This document shows positions 49,565 through 58,846 of a DNA stretch of 64,000 bases, piece by piece. Both the position numbers and the translations under genes were made by a program. Every line of letters begins with the position of its first letter. Within the stretch, counting starts at the first letter, position 1. The stretch is from Modestobacter sp. VKM Ac-2986 (lineage in GTDB: Bacteria > Actinomycetota > Actinomycetes > Mycobacteriales > Geodermatophilaceae): assembly GCF_026967795.1 (NCBI RefSeq), contig NZ_JAPVBH010000005.1, forward strand, positions 248,771 through 312,770, given 5' to 3'. The notes under the pieces were generated by a model that had not been told where the DNA came from, searched no databases, and saw only the letters and a list, made by a program, of their open reading frames with translations.

Positions 49565-52266
49565 GCGTCCTCGCGCAGCACCGACGCCGGGTCGGCCCGG
49601 TCGGCGGCCCGCTGGGCGTAGAGCGCGGCCAGCCCGGCCACGACCAGGACGACGACCACGCTGCCGGCCAGCGCCGACCACGGGACGTCGAGCAGCGGGG
49701 TGGGCGGCCGGAGCAGGTCGACGTCCAGCCGCCGGTACACCAGCGCGACGGCCCCGGCAGCCAGCACGCCGCCCAGCACCGAGCCGACGACGGCCACCCC
49801 GGCCAGCTCGACCCCCAGCGAGCGCAGGTGCGCGCCCCGGGTCAGGCCGAGCCGGCGGGCCATCACGTAGCCCGACACCCGGGTGCGCGAGCGGGCCTCC
49901 AGGTACAGCAGCAGGCCGCCGACGGCGATCACCCCGACGAAGACGGCGAGCGCGGAGAGGTAGCCGAAGGTCCAGGTGATGCCGAGGAAGTTGGCCCGCT
50001 CCTGGACGCCGGCCGGGTCGAGCGTGCGGATGTTCATCGCGCCGGACCGGGCGAGGGCGTCCACCGCGCCCGACAGGTCCTCGCGCACCCAGAGCTCGGC
50101 GGAGCGCGCGGCGCCGGCGGACCGTTCGATCTGCGGGAGCCGGTCCGCCGCCACGAGCACGACCGGGTCGGCGGTGCGCCGTCCGGGCAGCACCCGCGCC
50201 TCCGCGACCACCTGCGCCGGCACCTCGGCGCTGCCCAGCCGCAGGCCGGGGTCGCCGGGGGAGAGCCCTGCAGCCACCACCGGCAGCCGGCCGTCGACCT
50301 CGGGCCCCTGGAGGGCGGCCATCAGCTCGGGCAGCGAGGCGTCGGCGAAGGAGTCGTCCCAGAACGCGGTGCCGGCGAAGTCGGTGGGGTCGACGGCGAG
50401 CACCTGGACGTCGGGGCGGCCGCGGGCGGTGCTGTCCGCTGCAGCGCCCTCGGCGGCGCTGCCGTCGTAGCGGAGGAGGTAGGTGCCGGCGGCCACGACC
50501 TCCGGCGTCGGCTCGATCCGGGTGACCGTCGTGGCGGCCGCCGCCGCACCGATCTGCACGCCGACCTTCGCGTCCAGCGTCGTCTGGGAGCTGGCGGTCA
50601 GCGTCGCGGTGTACCCGAGGACGGCGACCGGCAGGGTGACCGCGACCAGCAGCGTGCCGGTGGCCAGCCGGGCCGCGGTGAGCCGGTTGACCGCGAGGAA
50701 CACCGCCGGTGACCGGCGGCCGGCCCAGCGGCGCAGCCGGGGGAGCAGCGCGGTGACCCCGCGGCCGAGCAGCACCGCGGTACCGGCGATCGCCAGCAGC
50801 GGGAAGGCGACCAGCAACCCGTTGACCTGCGCGACGTAGCCGACGCTGACGATCGCCTCGCGGCTCTGCAGCAGCACCCAGCAGACCGCGGCTGCGGCGA
50901 GGAGCAGCAGTTCCCACGGCACCCGGGACGGCCAGCGGGCGGCGGCCCCCAGTGGCCGTTCCGCGGTGCTGCGCGCCCGCAGCCCGGCGACGACCGAGGC
51001 CGCGCCGAGACCGACCACGAACGCGGCCACTCCGGCCCAGGCCGCGGCGGTGGTGGCCGCGGGGTCGAGGTCGTCGGCCGGGCCCAGCCCGGCGATCAGC
51101 AACCGGGAGGCCGTCCAGCCCAGCGCGGCGCCGGCCAGCGCGGGCAGGGCCAGCTCCAGGGCGGCCTTGCCGGCCAGCGGCACCGGGCCCACCCCGCGGG
51201 CGGCCAGCAGCCGTACCTCGGTGGCCCGGCGGTCGGCCCAGAAGCTGCCGGCGGCGGCGACCAGGACGAGGGCCAGCAGCGCGCCGGCGACGGCGACCGG
51301 GACCACCGGCCCGCGGAGTCCGGACTGGATGAGCTCGGCCCGGTCGATGACGGCGGCCAGCCGGTCGTTGGGCACGGCCACGGCCGGGGAGGCGCCGTCG
51401 TACTCCGGCGGCAGCCCCGAGTCGTCGACGATCCGCTGCTGGGTGTCGAGCAGGCGGCGGGCACCGCTGACCGACAGGGTCGAGGCGTCGACCGGGACCT
51501 GCTGCAGCCGGACGGCGCCGCCGGCCGCGGCCGTGGCGAGCCGGTAGAAGGTCGGCTCGTCCGTGGTGAGCAGCATGGCCGGCGGGGCGCGGTCGGCCGA
51601 TGCCTCGTTGGCGAACAGCAACCGGTAGTCGCACCAGTACCGGTCGTCGGCGTTGGCCACGGCGAGGTCGCGGTAGACCCCGACCACCGGCGCCTGCTGG
51701 TCGCCGAAGGACAGCACGTCGCCCACGGACAGGCCGTCCTGCTCGGCGACGGTCTCCGGCACCCAGACCCCGGCCCCGTCCCCGCGGTCGACCACCTGGA
51801 CGTGGTCCAGGGCCGCCGGGCGCTGGAAGAGGGTGGACGGCTGGGACAGCGCCTCGCCGTCGGGGCCCAGGACCCCGATGCCGGCCGAGGAGGCGTCCGA
51901 GGACCCGATGGCGGCGGTGGCCAGCACCGGTTCGGCGTCCAGCCCGGCGTCCGCCCACGCCTGCAGGAGCCGGGCGTCGACCTCCGGCCGGGTGCTGCCG
52001 TCACCGCCGTCCACGGGTCGGCCCTGCTCGTCGACGAGCAGGCTGTCCACCCCGGTCTGCGGGCGGCCCACCTCCTCGCAGCGCTGGGACAGCTGCTGCT
52101 GCAGCGCACCGGACCGTGCCGAGGACAGGAAGAGCGGGGCCGAGGCGACCGCGCAGGCCAGGATCGCCGAGGTCACCAGCACCGCGATCACCGCGGCGGG
52201 CTGGCGCAGTCCGAGCAGCGGCGCCCGGGTCCACGGCGCCAGCCGCCACAGCGGGGGCCGGCTCAC
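49561..52266 (-). CDS. FtsX-type ABC transporter permease (large)
   Basis: A 901-residue membrane protein with two FtsX-like modules. An N-terminal helix and a large extracytoplasmic region (about 40-320) are followed by three helices. After a central hydrophobic region comes a second extracytoplasmic region, and then the C-terminal set of three helices around SALAVFVGVIAVGGLLLYLE and YVMARRLGLTRGA. It resembles MacB/LolC-E-type mechanotransmission systems. GTG 52266 overlaps the stop of the upstream ATPase gene. Likely partner of both ATPases. Confidence 0.85.
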   Translation of the reverse strand: MSRPPLWRLAPWTRAPLLGLRQPAAVIAVLVTSAILACAVASAPLFLSSARSGALQQQLSQRCEEVGRPQTGVDSLLVDEQGRPVDGGDGSTRPEVDARLLQAWADAGLDAEPVLATAAIGSSDASSAGIGVLGPDGEALSQPSTLFQRPAALDHVQVVDRGDGAGVWVPETVAEQDGLSVGDVLSFGDQQAPVVGVYRDLAVANADDRYWCDYRLLFANEASADRAPPAMLLTTDEPTFYRLATAAAGGAVRLQQVPVDASTLSVSGARRLLDTQQRIVDDSGLPPEYDGASPAVAVPNDRLAAVIDRAELIQSGLRGPVVPVAVAGALLALVLVAAAGSFWADRRATEVRLLAARGVGPVPLAGKAALELALPALAGAALGWTASRLLIAGLGPADDLDPAATTAAAWAGVAAFVVGLGAASVVAGLRARSTAERPLGAAARWPSRVPWELLLLAAAAVCWVLLQSREAIVSVGYVAQVNGLLVAFPLLAIAGTAVLLGRGVTALLPRLRRWAGRRSPAVFLAVNRLTAARLATGTLLVAVTLPVAVLGYTATLTASSQTTLDAKVGVQIGAAAAATTVTRIEPTPEVVAAGTYLLRYDGSAAEGAAADSTARGRPDVQVLAVDPTDFAGTAFWDDSFADASLPELMAALQGPEVDGRLPVVAAGLSPGDPGLRLGSAEVPAQVVAEARVLPGRRTADPVVLVAADRLPQIERSAGAARSAELWVREDLSGAVDALARSGAMNIRTLDPAGVQERANFLGITWTFGYLSALAVFVGVIAVGGLLLYLEARSRTRVSGYVMARRLGLTRGAHLRSLGVELAGVAVVGSVLGGVLAAGAVALVYRRLDVDLLRPPTPLLDVPWSALAGSVVVVLVVAGLAALYAQRAADRADPASVLREDA

Positions 52267-52934
52267 GCCGGGGGCCCGTCGGTGAGCGTGCCGTCGCGCA
52301 TCGACAGCACCCGGTCGGCGCGGGCCCAGGCCAGCTCGTCGTGGGTGGCGATCAGCACGGCCGCGCCCGCGCGGGCGGCGCCGGCGACGGCGTCGAGCAG
52401 CCGGTCGGCGTTGCCGCGGTCCTGGTGGGCGGTGGGCTCGTCGGCCAGCAGCACCGCCGGGCGCAGCAGCAGGGCGCGCGCCACGGCGACCCGTTGCTGC
52501 TCGCCCAGCGAGGCCTGGTGCGGGTACCGGTCGGCCAGGTGGTCGACGCGGAAGTCGGTCAGCAGCGAGGTGGCCCGGGCCTGCTCGGCGGCGGCCGTGC
52601 CGCGCAGCCGGGCCGGCAGCAGCACGTTGTCGGCGAGGCTGAGGTCGGCGACCAGGCCGAGCGCCTGCGGCACGAGCGCCAGTTCCGGCCAGCCCAGCGA
52701 GACCGGGGGCCGGCCGGCCAGCGGGCCCAGGTAGGCCAGCCGGCCCTCGTCGGCGGTCTCCCAGCCGCACAGCAGCGCCAGCAGGGTGCTCTTGCCCGAG
52801 CCCGAGGGGCCCACGAGCGCCACCAGCTCCCCGGCGTCCACGCGCAGGTCGACCCCGGCGAGCGCGGTGACCATCTCCGCGCCGCGGGAGAACCGCTTCA
52901 CCAGCCCGGTCCCGGTGAACCCGCCGGCGCTCAC
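52263..52934 (-). CDS. ABC transporter ATPase (second of two in operon)
   Basis: A 223-residue ATPase of the LolD/MacB type. Walker A GPSGSGKST, Q-loop LVPQALGLV, a modified signature ASLGEQQRVA in place of LSGGQ, Walker B LLADEPTAHQD and the switch His in IATHDEL. The weaker signature suggests an asymmetric pair with the ATPase encoded just upstream. It overlaps both neighbours by four bases. Confidence 0.9.
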   Translation of the reverse strand: MSAGGFTGTGLVKRFSRGAEMVTALAGVDLRVDAGELVALVGPSGSGKSTLLALLCGWETADEGRLAYLGPLAGRPPVSLGWPELALVPQALGLVADLSLADNVLLPARLRGTAAAEQARATSLLTDFRVDHLADRYPHQASLGEQQRVAVARALLLRPAVLLADEPTAHQDRGNADRLLDAVAGAARAGAAVLIATHDELAWARADRVLSMRDGTLTDGPPA

Positions 52935-53671
52935 GCGTCCACCAGCCGGCCGTGGTCGAGCCGGACGAAGCCGTCGGCGATGGCCATCACCCGCGGGTCG
53001 TGGGAGGAGAGGACGAAGGCGACCCCGGCCGCGGCGAGGTCCTCCATCGCGGTCAGCACCCGCTCGGCGGCCGCGGTGTCCAGCTCGGCGGTCGGCTCGT
53101 CGGCCACGACCAGGGCGGGGTCACCGACCACGCCGCAGGCCACCGCGAGGCGCTGCTGCTCACCACCGGACAGCTGCGCCGGGTGGTGGTCGGCGCGGCC
53201 GGCCAGCCCGAGCCGGTCCAGCAGAGCCACCGCGTCGGCCTCGGTGACCGGGGCACCGCGCAGCGACGCGGCCAGCCGGACCTGGGCGACGGCGTCGAGG
53301 TAGGGCAGGAGGTTCTCGCCCGGCCGCTGGAAGAGGTAGGCGACCTGCCGCTGGCGCAGCCGGCGGCGGCCCCGGGCGCCGAGCCGGTCGACCCGCTGGC
53401 CGGCGACGTGCACCTCGCCGGTGTCGGGGGAGTCGATGCAGGCCAGCAGCCGCAGCAGCGAGGACTTGCCCGACCCCGACGGCCCGACCACCACCGTGAC
53501 CCGCGCCCGCGGGATCGACAGCGTGACGTCGTCCAGTGCGGTCACCGACTCGGTCGCCGTCCGGTAGGTCTTGCCCACCCCGCGACAGGTGGCGGCCGCG
53601 GCGGGTGCCTCGGTGAAGACGGGGGCGTCCAGCGGGTCGGCGGCGAAGCGGAAGCCCTCGGCGTCGGTCAT
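52931..53671 (-). CDS. ABC transporter ATPase (first of two in operon)
   Basis: A 246-residue ATPase. Walker A GPSGSGKSS, Q-loop YLFQRPGENLLP, canonical signature QLSGGEQQRLA, Walker B LVVADEPTAELD and switch SSHDPR. About 25 extra N-terminal residues precede the fold. It is the first gene of the three-gene ABC operon that ends with the FtsX-type permease. Confidence 0.9.
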   Translation of the reverse strand: MTDAEGFRFAADPLDAPVFTEAPAAAATCRGVGKTYRTATESVTALDDVTLSIPRARVTVVVGPSGSGKSSLLRLLACIDSPDTGEVHVAGQRVDRLGARGRRRLRQRQVAYLFQRPGENLLPYLDAVAQVRLAASLRGAPVTEADAVALLDRLGLAGRADHHPAQLSGGEQQRLAVACGVVGDPALVVADEPTAELDTAAAERVLTAMEDLAAAGVAFVLSSHDPRVMAIADGFVRLDHGRLVDA

Positions 53672-53724
53672 CGAGGCGAGAGCCTAGGTGCTGGGCGCAA
53701 CCAGCAGCGGGAGGTGCGGCCCGG

Positions 53725-55047
53725 TCAGCCCTGCTGCAGGTGCCCCAGCCGGCGCAACCGGCCGCGGTCGTGGCCGTCGGTCCGCGGGTCGTAGAGCTCC
53801 ACGCCGCTCTTCCGTTCCTTGGCGGTGTACATCGCGACGTCGGCCTGGCGCAGCAGCCCGCCGATCTCCCCGGGCCCGGACCCGACGGCCACCCCGATGC
53901 TGACGTCGACGTCCAGGACGAACCCGTCGACGGGGAAGGGGGCGGCCAGCGCGGTCCGCAACCGGGCCGCCGCCGCGGCCGCCTCCTCCGGCGTCACGTC
54001 CGGCAGCAGGACGGCGAACTCGTCCCCGCCCAGCCGGGCGACCAGGTCGACCTCGCGCAGCAGCGGGGTGAGCCGGGGGCCGATCTGGGCGAGCAGCCGG
54101 TCGCCGTAGCTGTGGCCCAGGGTGTCGTTGACCTCCTTGAACCGGTCCAGGTCCATCAGCAGCACCGCCAGCCGGACCGGGCCGGCCAGCAGCTCGGCGC
54201 CGCGGGCCAGCAGGGCGGCGCGGTTGGGCAGGCCGGTCAGGTCGTCGTGGGTGGCCTGGTGGGCCAGTCGGCGCTGCAGCTCCAGCCGCTCGGTGACGTC
54301 GCGGGCGGTGAGCAGCAGCGCTGCGATGTCCGGGTCGTCGCGCCGGTCGGAGGAGCTGACCTCCAGGTGCCGGTAGCCGCCGGCGGCGTGCCGGACCCGC
54401 ACCAGGAACACCTGTGAGGGCTCGCCCTCGTTGGTGATCGGCGCCCCGGCGTCGGTGAACAGGTGGTCGTCCTCGGGGAAGAGCAGGTCGCTGGCGTGCC
54501 GGTCCTGCAGCTCCGCGCGGGTCCAGCCGAGCACCTCGGTGACGGAGTCGGAGACGAAGGCGACGCGGCCGTCGTCGGTGAGCAGCACCATCACGTCGTT
54601 CGTGGCGTGCACGACCGACCGGAAACGGCGCTCGCGCTCCAGCGCGGTCAGCAGGGCGTTGAAGGCGGTCGCCGCGGCGCCGAGGGAGTCGGTCGAGTGG
54701 ACCGGGATCGCCAGGTCGGTCACCGGCGGCGCGGAGCCGGAGGCGAGCGCCACGGGGTCGGCGGCGACGGCTGCCACGTCCCCGAGCCGGTCGGCCAGGA
54801 CGCGCAGCCGGGTGCCGATGACGTGCCGGGCCAGCAGCCAGTTGGCCGCACCCAGCACGAGGCCGGCGGCCAGGCACGCCCCCCGGAAGTCCGGGGTCTG
54901 GGCGTAGACGGCCGGCACGCCCAGCAGCTCGGCGAAGAAGGGGAAGACGGCGCCGACCGCGAGGCCCAGGACGGCCATCCCCACGGCCAGGCGTGGGAAG
55001 GCAGCACGGGGCACCGGTCCTGCGTGGTCCCGGTGGGTCGGCTGCAT
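53725..55047 (-). CDS. Membrane-bound PAS-GGDEF diguanylate cyclase
   Basis: Makes cyclic di-GMP. The 440-residue protein has two N-terminal membrane helices (about 18-40 and 58-80), a HAMP-like stretch, and a PAS sensor domain (about 165-280) containing VAFVSDSVTEVLGW. The GGDEF domain has an intact active site at 340-344 and an inhibitory I-site RExD at 331-334, five residues before it. There is no EAL domain. ATG 55047 was chosen because GAGGTGGG lies upstream; the open frame goes 81 bases further. Confidence 0.93.
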   Translation of the reverse strand: MQPTHRDHAGPVPRAAFPRLAVGMAVLGLAVGAVFPFFAELLGVPAVYAQTPDFRGACLAAGLVLGAANWLLARHVIGTRLRVLADRLGDVAAVAADPVALASGSAPPVTDLAIPVHSTDSLGAAATAFNALLTALERERRFRSVVHATNDVMVLLTDDGRVAFVSDSVTEVLGWTRAELQDRHASDLLFPEDDHLFTDAGAPITNEGEPSQVFLVRVRHAAGGYRHLEVSSSDRRDDPDIAALLLTARDVTERLELQRRLAHQATHDDLTGLPNRAALLARGAELLAGPVRLAVLLMDLDRFKEVNDTLGHSYGDRLLAQIGPRLTPLLREVDLVARLGGDEFAVLLPDVTPEEAAAAAARLRTALAAPFPVDGFVLDVDVSIGVAVGSGPGEIGGLLRQADVAMYTAKERKSGVELYDPRTDGHDRGRLRRLGHLQQG

Positions 55048-55138
55048 GCCCACCTCTTCGGCCGCTGCGATGACCAGCTGGACCCCCCAGGACCAGGGCA
55101 CCCCGGACGAGGGATGCGCGGCGGTCACGGTAGCGGGA

Positions 55139-56170
55139 TCAGGGGGCGCTGCGTCGGCGGAACGCGTCGAGTCCGGCGATGAGCAGCAACGGGACGACCG
55201 CCCACAGCCCCAGCACCCAGTACGCCCGGGCGACGCCGTCGTCGGCGAAGTAGGCGGCCCCGCGCAGCGCCCGCACCGCGACCCCCGGCGGCAGGACGCT
55301 CGACAGCGGCTCCAGCCAGGGCGGGAGGTAGGCGGCGGGGAGGTTGCCGGTGCTGCTGGCGTTGCCGAGGATCACCAGCCCCAGTGAGGTGACGAACGTG
55401 CCGGCTGAGCCGATCGTCCGCAGCACCAGCGCGGCCGGGGCCGCCACGGCGAGCGCGAGCAGCCCGACCAGCACCGCGACCGTGCCGAAGCCGGCGGGGA
55501 CGGCGGCGAAGAGGACGGCGGCGGCCCAGGAGACCAGCAGCCCGGAGACCACCGCGAACAGCAGGATGCTCACGACCCGCCAGCGCAGCGGCAGCTTCGG
55601 GGCCGCCGAGTAGGTCTGGATGCCGAACAGGAAGCCGCCGAGCACCACCCCGAAGGCGGCGTAGAAGATGCCCAGCCCGCGGGAGTCGCCCGGCGCCAGG
55701 GGCATGAGGTCCTCGGGCTGGAGCGGCCCGCCGGCCGCCTGCGCGACCGGGGCGAAGGCCTGGGTGAGCGTCGTCGTGACGCCCTGCCCGTTGGCCCCGG
55801 CGGTCAGCAGCCGGGACGGCGTCCCGGGCAGGTAGACGCCGTAGAGGTCGTGCCGCAGCACCGCGGCGCGGGCGGCGGCCTCGTCGGCCACGCCCTGGAC
55901 GGCGAAGTCCCCCGGTGCCGCCCGGTCCAGCGCCGCCCGCACCTGGTCGACCTGAGCGGGGTCAGCGACCACGCCGACCGGCAGGTCGTGCGGCTGGGCC
56001 GCGTGGAAGGCGCCGAGGAAGACCACGACGAAGGCCACCCCGATGACGGTGGCCACCAGGGCGGGGACGCCGATCGCACGGAGCACGGCCTTGGGCACCG
56101 AGCCCTGCGAGCGTTCGATCTCGGCGCCGGCCACGGCCGGGCCGGGAGGTGGGGCGAAGCCGCCCGGCAC
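55139..56170 (-). CDS. ABC-2/YhgE-like membrane protein (DUF3533-like)
   Basis: A 343-residue protein with one N-terminal membrane helix, an extracytoplasmic region of about 110 residues (LPVGVVADPAQVDQVRAALD), and five C-terminal helices. This layout is typical of YhgE/Pip and DUF3533-type proteins related to ABC-2 permeases. No ATPase is adjacent. Function unknown. It lies 18 bases downstream of the flavoenzyme gene on the same strand. Confidence 0.75.
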   Translation of the reverse strand: MPGGFAPPPGPAVAGAEIERSQGSVPKAVLRAIGVPALVATVIGVAFVVVFLGAFHAAQPHDLPVGVVADPAQVDQVRAALDRAAPGDFAVQGVADEAAARAAVLRHDLYGVYLPGTPSRLLTAGANGQGVTTTLTQAFAPVAQAAGGPLQPEDLMPLAPGDSRGLGIFYAAFGVVLGGFLFGIQTYSAAPKLPLRWRVVSILLFAVVSGLLVSWAAAVLFAAVPAGFGTVAVLVGLLALAVAAPAALVLRTIGSAGTFVTSLGLVILGNASSTGNLPAAYLPPWLEPLSSVLPPGVAVRALRGAAYFADDGVARAYWVLGLWAVVPLLLIAGLDAFRRRSAP

Positions 56171-56188
56171 GCGCGTCCCGTCCCGGGG

Positions 56189-57142
56189 TCAGGCGGGGAG
56201 GGCGGCGGCCAGCGCGTGCCCCAGGGCGTCGCCGGAGCGCCAGGCGCTCTCGACCTTGGACGGCGCCGACCAGCCGTCACCGCACAGGCCCAGCCCGCCG
56301 GTGAGGTCGAAGGGCGCCTCGCGGGCGTGCGCGGGCTTGGCGAAGCTCCAGCGGTGCACGTGGCTCCACTCGGGCTCCTCGGAGATGCCGAGCGCGGCGC
56401 GCACCGCCGCCGCGACCGCCGGGGCCGCCGCGTCGGGGTCCTCGAGGTGGTCGGCGGCGAACGCGGCGGTGCTGTGGGCGACCAGGACCGCGGCACCGTC
56501 GCCGCGCCGGTCGCCGTCGTCGGCCAGCCAGTCCAGGACGGGGGAGTCGTGCACGAACGCCCCGTGCAGGTCGGCGGCCCAGCGCCGGGTCGGCCAGCCG
56601 AGGGCGACCGAGAGGGTGGGCTGCCAGTCGGCGTCCGGGACGTCGGCGTCCGGGGTCACCAGCCGGGTCGCCTGCGGGTCGGGCATGGCCAGGACGACGG
56701 CGTCGGTGGGCCGGCCGTCGACCGAGGGCCGGTCGCCGCCGGTGACCGCGTGCACGGTGCGCTCCAGCTCGACGTCCAGGCCGGTGGCGAGGTCCTCGAC
56801 CAGGGTGCGCAGGCCCCCGGCCGTGCCGTAGCGCATCGGGCCGGTCTTGGTCTGCTCGACGCCGTCGGGCCCGGCGACGGCGAAGGTGTCGGTCCAGGGC
56901 CGGGCCAGGCCGCGGTCGACCCAGCCGGCGACGACCGGGGCGAAGGGGGAGTCCGCGCCGACGGTCAGGTAGGAGGCGCCCAGGTCGACGACCCGGCCGT
57001 GCAGCGTCCGGCCGCCCATCCGGCCACCGAGGCGCCGGCCGCGGTCGAGCACCTGCACCGCCCTGCCCTGCTCGGCCAGCGCGCGGGCGCAGGCGATCCC
57101 GGAGATGCCACCGCCGATGACCGTCGTGCCCAGGCTGCTCAC
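56189..57142 (-). CDS. Renalase-like FAD-dependent oxidoreductase
   Basis: A 317-residue flavoprotein. The dinucleotide motif VIGGGISGIACARALAEQG begins at about residue 8, followed by LDRGRRLGGRMGGR and VDLGASYLT. The C-terminal FAD region is LGLCGDGWSAPSKVESAWRSG. This pattern is that of bacterial renalase-type NAD(P)-binding proteins, which oxidise aberrant dihydronicotinamides; the exact substrate is inferred. GTG 57142 is divergent from the methyltransferase gene. Confidence 0.86.
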   Translation of the reverse strand: MSSLGTTVIGGGISGIACARALAEQGRAVQVLDRGRRLGGRMGGRTLHGRVVDLGASYLTVGADSPFAPVVAGWVDRGLARPWTDTFAVAGPDGVEQTKTGPMRYGTAGGLRTLVEDLATGLDVELERTVHAVTGGDRPSVDGRPTDAVVLAMPDPQATRLVTPDADVPDADWQPTLSVALGWPTRRWAADLHGAFVHDSPVLDWLADDGDRRGDGAAVLVAHSTAAFAADHLEDPDAAAPAVAAAVRAALGISEEPEWSHVHRWSFAKPAHAREAPFDLTGGLGLCGDGWSAPSKVESAWRSGDALGHALAAALPA

Positions 57143-57226
57143 GCCGTCGATCGTGCGGTGTGCGACGGGATAGCGCCCGTCGAACCTGCCGGGGACCGCC
57201 GGACGGCGACGGGGATGATCGTCGTC

Positions 57227-58036
57227 GTGTCCTCCGCGCCCGTGCTGATCACCGACCCGGCCGACGAGCGGATCGCCGACTTCCGCGACCTGGTCGCCGG
57301 TGACCGGAAGCCGGGCACCGAACGCGGCACCGGCCCGGTGATCGTGGAGGGCGTGCCGGCCGTGCAACGGCTCCTCGCCTCGCCCTACCCGGTGCGCAGC
57401 GTCTTCGGCATCCCCGGCCGGGTCGCCGACCTGCAGCTGCCCGACGGCATCCCGGCCTACGAGGCCGACCGGTGGGTGCTGTCGGAGGTGATCGGCTTCC
57501 GGCTGACCCGCGGTGTGCTGGCCTCGGCCGACCGGCTGCCCCCGGCCGACCTCGACGAGCTGCTCGCGGGGCCGGACCCCGCGGCGCCCCGGCGGCTGGC
57601 CGTGCTCGAGGGGCTCAACGACCACGAGAACATCGGGTCGATCGCCCGTTCGGCGGTGGCGCTGGGCATCGACGGCCTGCTGCTGGACCCGACCTGCGCC
57701 GACCCGCTGTACCGGCGGTGCGTGCGGGTGTCGATGGGCCACGTCCTGTCGCTGCCGATCGCGGTGCTCACCGACTGGCCGGGTGACCTGGCGAAGGTGC
57801 GCGCCGCCGGCTACGAGACGGTGGCGCTGACCCCGGCCGCCGACGCGGTCGACCTGACCGGGATCGACGCGCGGGCCCACCCACGGACGGCGGTGCTGCT
57901 GGGCGCCGAGGGCCCGGGGCTCACCCCGCAGGCGCAGGCCGCGGTGGACGTGCGGGCCCGGATCCCGATGCGGTCGGGCGTGGACTCCCTGGGGGTCGCC
58001 GCCGCAGCGGCGATCACCTTCGCCACCCTGCGCTGA
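57227..58036 (+). CDS. TrmH/SpoU-family RNA methyltransferase
   Basis: A 269-residue SPOUT-fold SAM-dependent 2'-O-ribose methyltransferase, second in the window after RlmB. Motifs: EGLNDHENIGSIARSAVALG, LLGAEGPGLTP and the C-terminal SGVDSLGVAAAAAI. The N-terminal half is an RNA-binding-like domain. The target (tRNA or rRNA) is not decidable. GTG 57227 is preferred; an ATG at 57215 would add four hydrophobic residues. Confidence 0.88.
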   Translation: MSSAPVLITDPADERIADFRDLVAGDRKPGTERGTGPVIVEGVPAVQRLLASPYPVRSVFGIPGRVADLQLPDGIPAYEADRWVLSEVIGFRLTRGVLASADRLPPADLDELLAGPDPAAPRRLAVLEGLNDHENIGSIARSAVALGIDGLLLDPTCADPLYRRCVRVSMGHVLSLPIAVLTDWPGDLAKVRAAGYETVALTPAADAVDLTGIDARAHPRTAVLLGAEGPGLTPQAQAAVDVRARIPMRSGVDSLGVAAAAAITFATLR

Positions 58037-58119
58037 CCGCGCCACCCGCGGCCGGTCCTGGCGAGGCCGTGGTCCCGGCTGAGCGGGACGGCGCCGCGGC
58101 GGGCGCCGTCCCGGACGGT

Positions 58120-58593
58120 TCAGCCGCGGAGCGAGAGACGGGCGAGGTGCGCCCGCGCCTGCTCGGCGAACTGCGGGTTGCACATCACGTCGTAGCGGCT
58201 GGCGACCACCTTGCTGGTGCTGGTGAAGTCGCGCTTGCCCTGGGAGGCCGCGTACCCGACCGCGCCGAACACGGCACCGAAGACCAGGCCGATCAGCAGA
58301 CCGGTGAGGATCGAGCCGAACCAGGCGCTGCCGTCCTCGGCGAAGATGCTGAGCAGCAGGCCGACGAAGAAGCCGAACCAGGCGCCGCTCGCGGCACCGG
58401 CGGCGAGCGCGCGGCCCCAGCTGAGCCGGCCGGTGACCCGCTCGACCATCCGCAGGTCGCTGCCGATGATCGTCACGTTCTCGACGGGGAACTTCTCGTC
58501 GGAGAGGTGGTCCACCGCCCGCTGGGCCTGGGTGTAGTCGTCGTAGGACCCGACCTGCACGCCGCCGAGGGGCATGGACACAGACGCTGACAT
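58120..58593 (-). CDS. General-stress-protein 17M-like membrane protein
   Basis: A 157-residue protein. The N-terminal domain (GGVQVGSYDDYTQAQRAVDHLSD) resembles the GSP17M domain, followed by a glycine-rich double membrane segment (GAASGAWFGFFVGLLLSIF and LTGLLIGLVFGAVFGAVGY) and a short C-terminal soluble part. Family members are linked to general stress in Gram-positive bacteria; function unclear. ATG 58593 has GGAG upstream. Confidence 0.82.
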   Translation of the reverse strand: MSASVSMPLGGVQVGSYDDYTQAQRAVDHLSDEKFPVENVTIIGSDLRMVERVTGRLSWGRALAAGAASGAWFGFFVGLLLSIFAEDGSAWFGSILTGLLIGLVFGAVFGAVGYAASQGKRDFTSTSKVVASRYDVMCNPQFAEQARAHLARLSLRG

Positions 58594-58773
58594 GTCGATC
58601 TCCGTTCCGGGCCGGTCTGCTGGCGGCGGCCGGACGATCCGGCTGCCGCGCGGTCCACCAGGGACGACGGCCGACCCACTGCTACCCGAAACGATCATCT
58701 CGGACACCCTGTTCCGCGCCACCCCGACTCCCAGCGACTCCACAGCTGTGACCGTCAGCGGCTTGTCCATGTG

Positions 58774-58840
58774 GGCCCCTGGCCCTCCTGCAGGGGCCCG
58801 CCCTGAGCTGGCGAAGGGTGGGGGGCAGGAGGGTCCTTCA
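58774..58840 (-). repeat. Terminator-like repeat family A, copy 5
   Basis: Minus-strand reading, six bases after the ABC exporter stop: GAAGGACCCTCCTGCCCCCC, ACCCTTCGCCAGCTCA, then GGGCCCCTGCAGGAGGGCC. It retains the paired GC blocks while the centre is diverged. Confidence 0.75.
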
Positions 58841-58846
58841 ACTTCG

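Noticed and set aside
58594-58770. Extending the stress-protein gene upstream to 58770
   Set aside because: The added residues show no domain, while ATG 58593 has a good ribosome site just before the conserved region.
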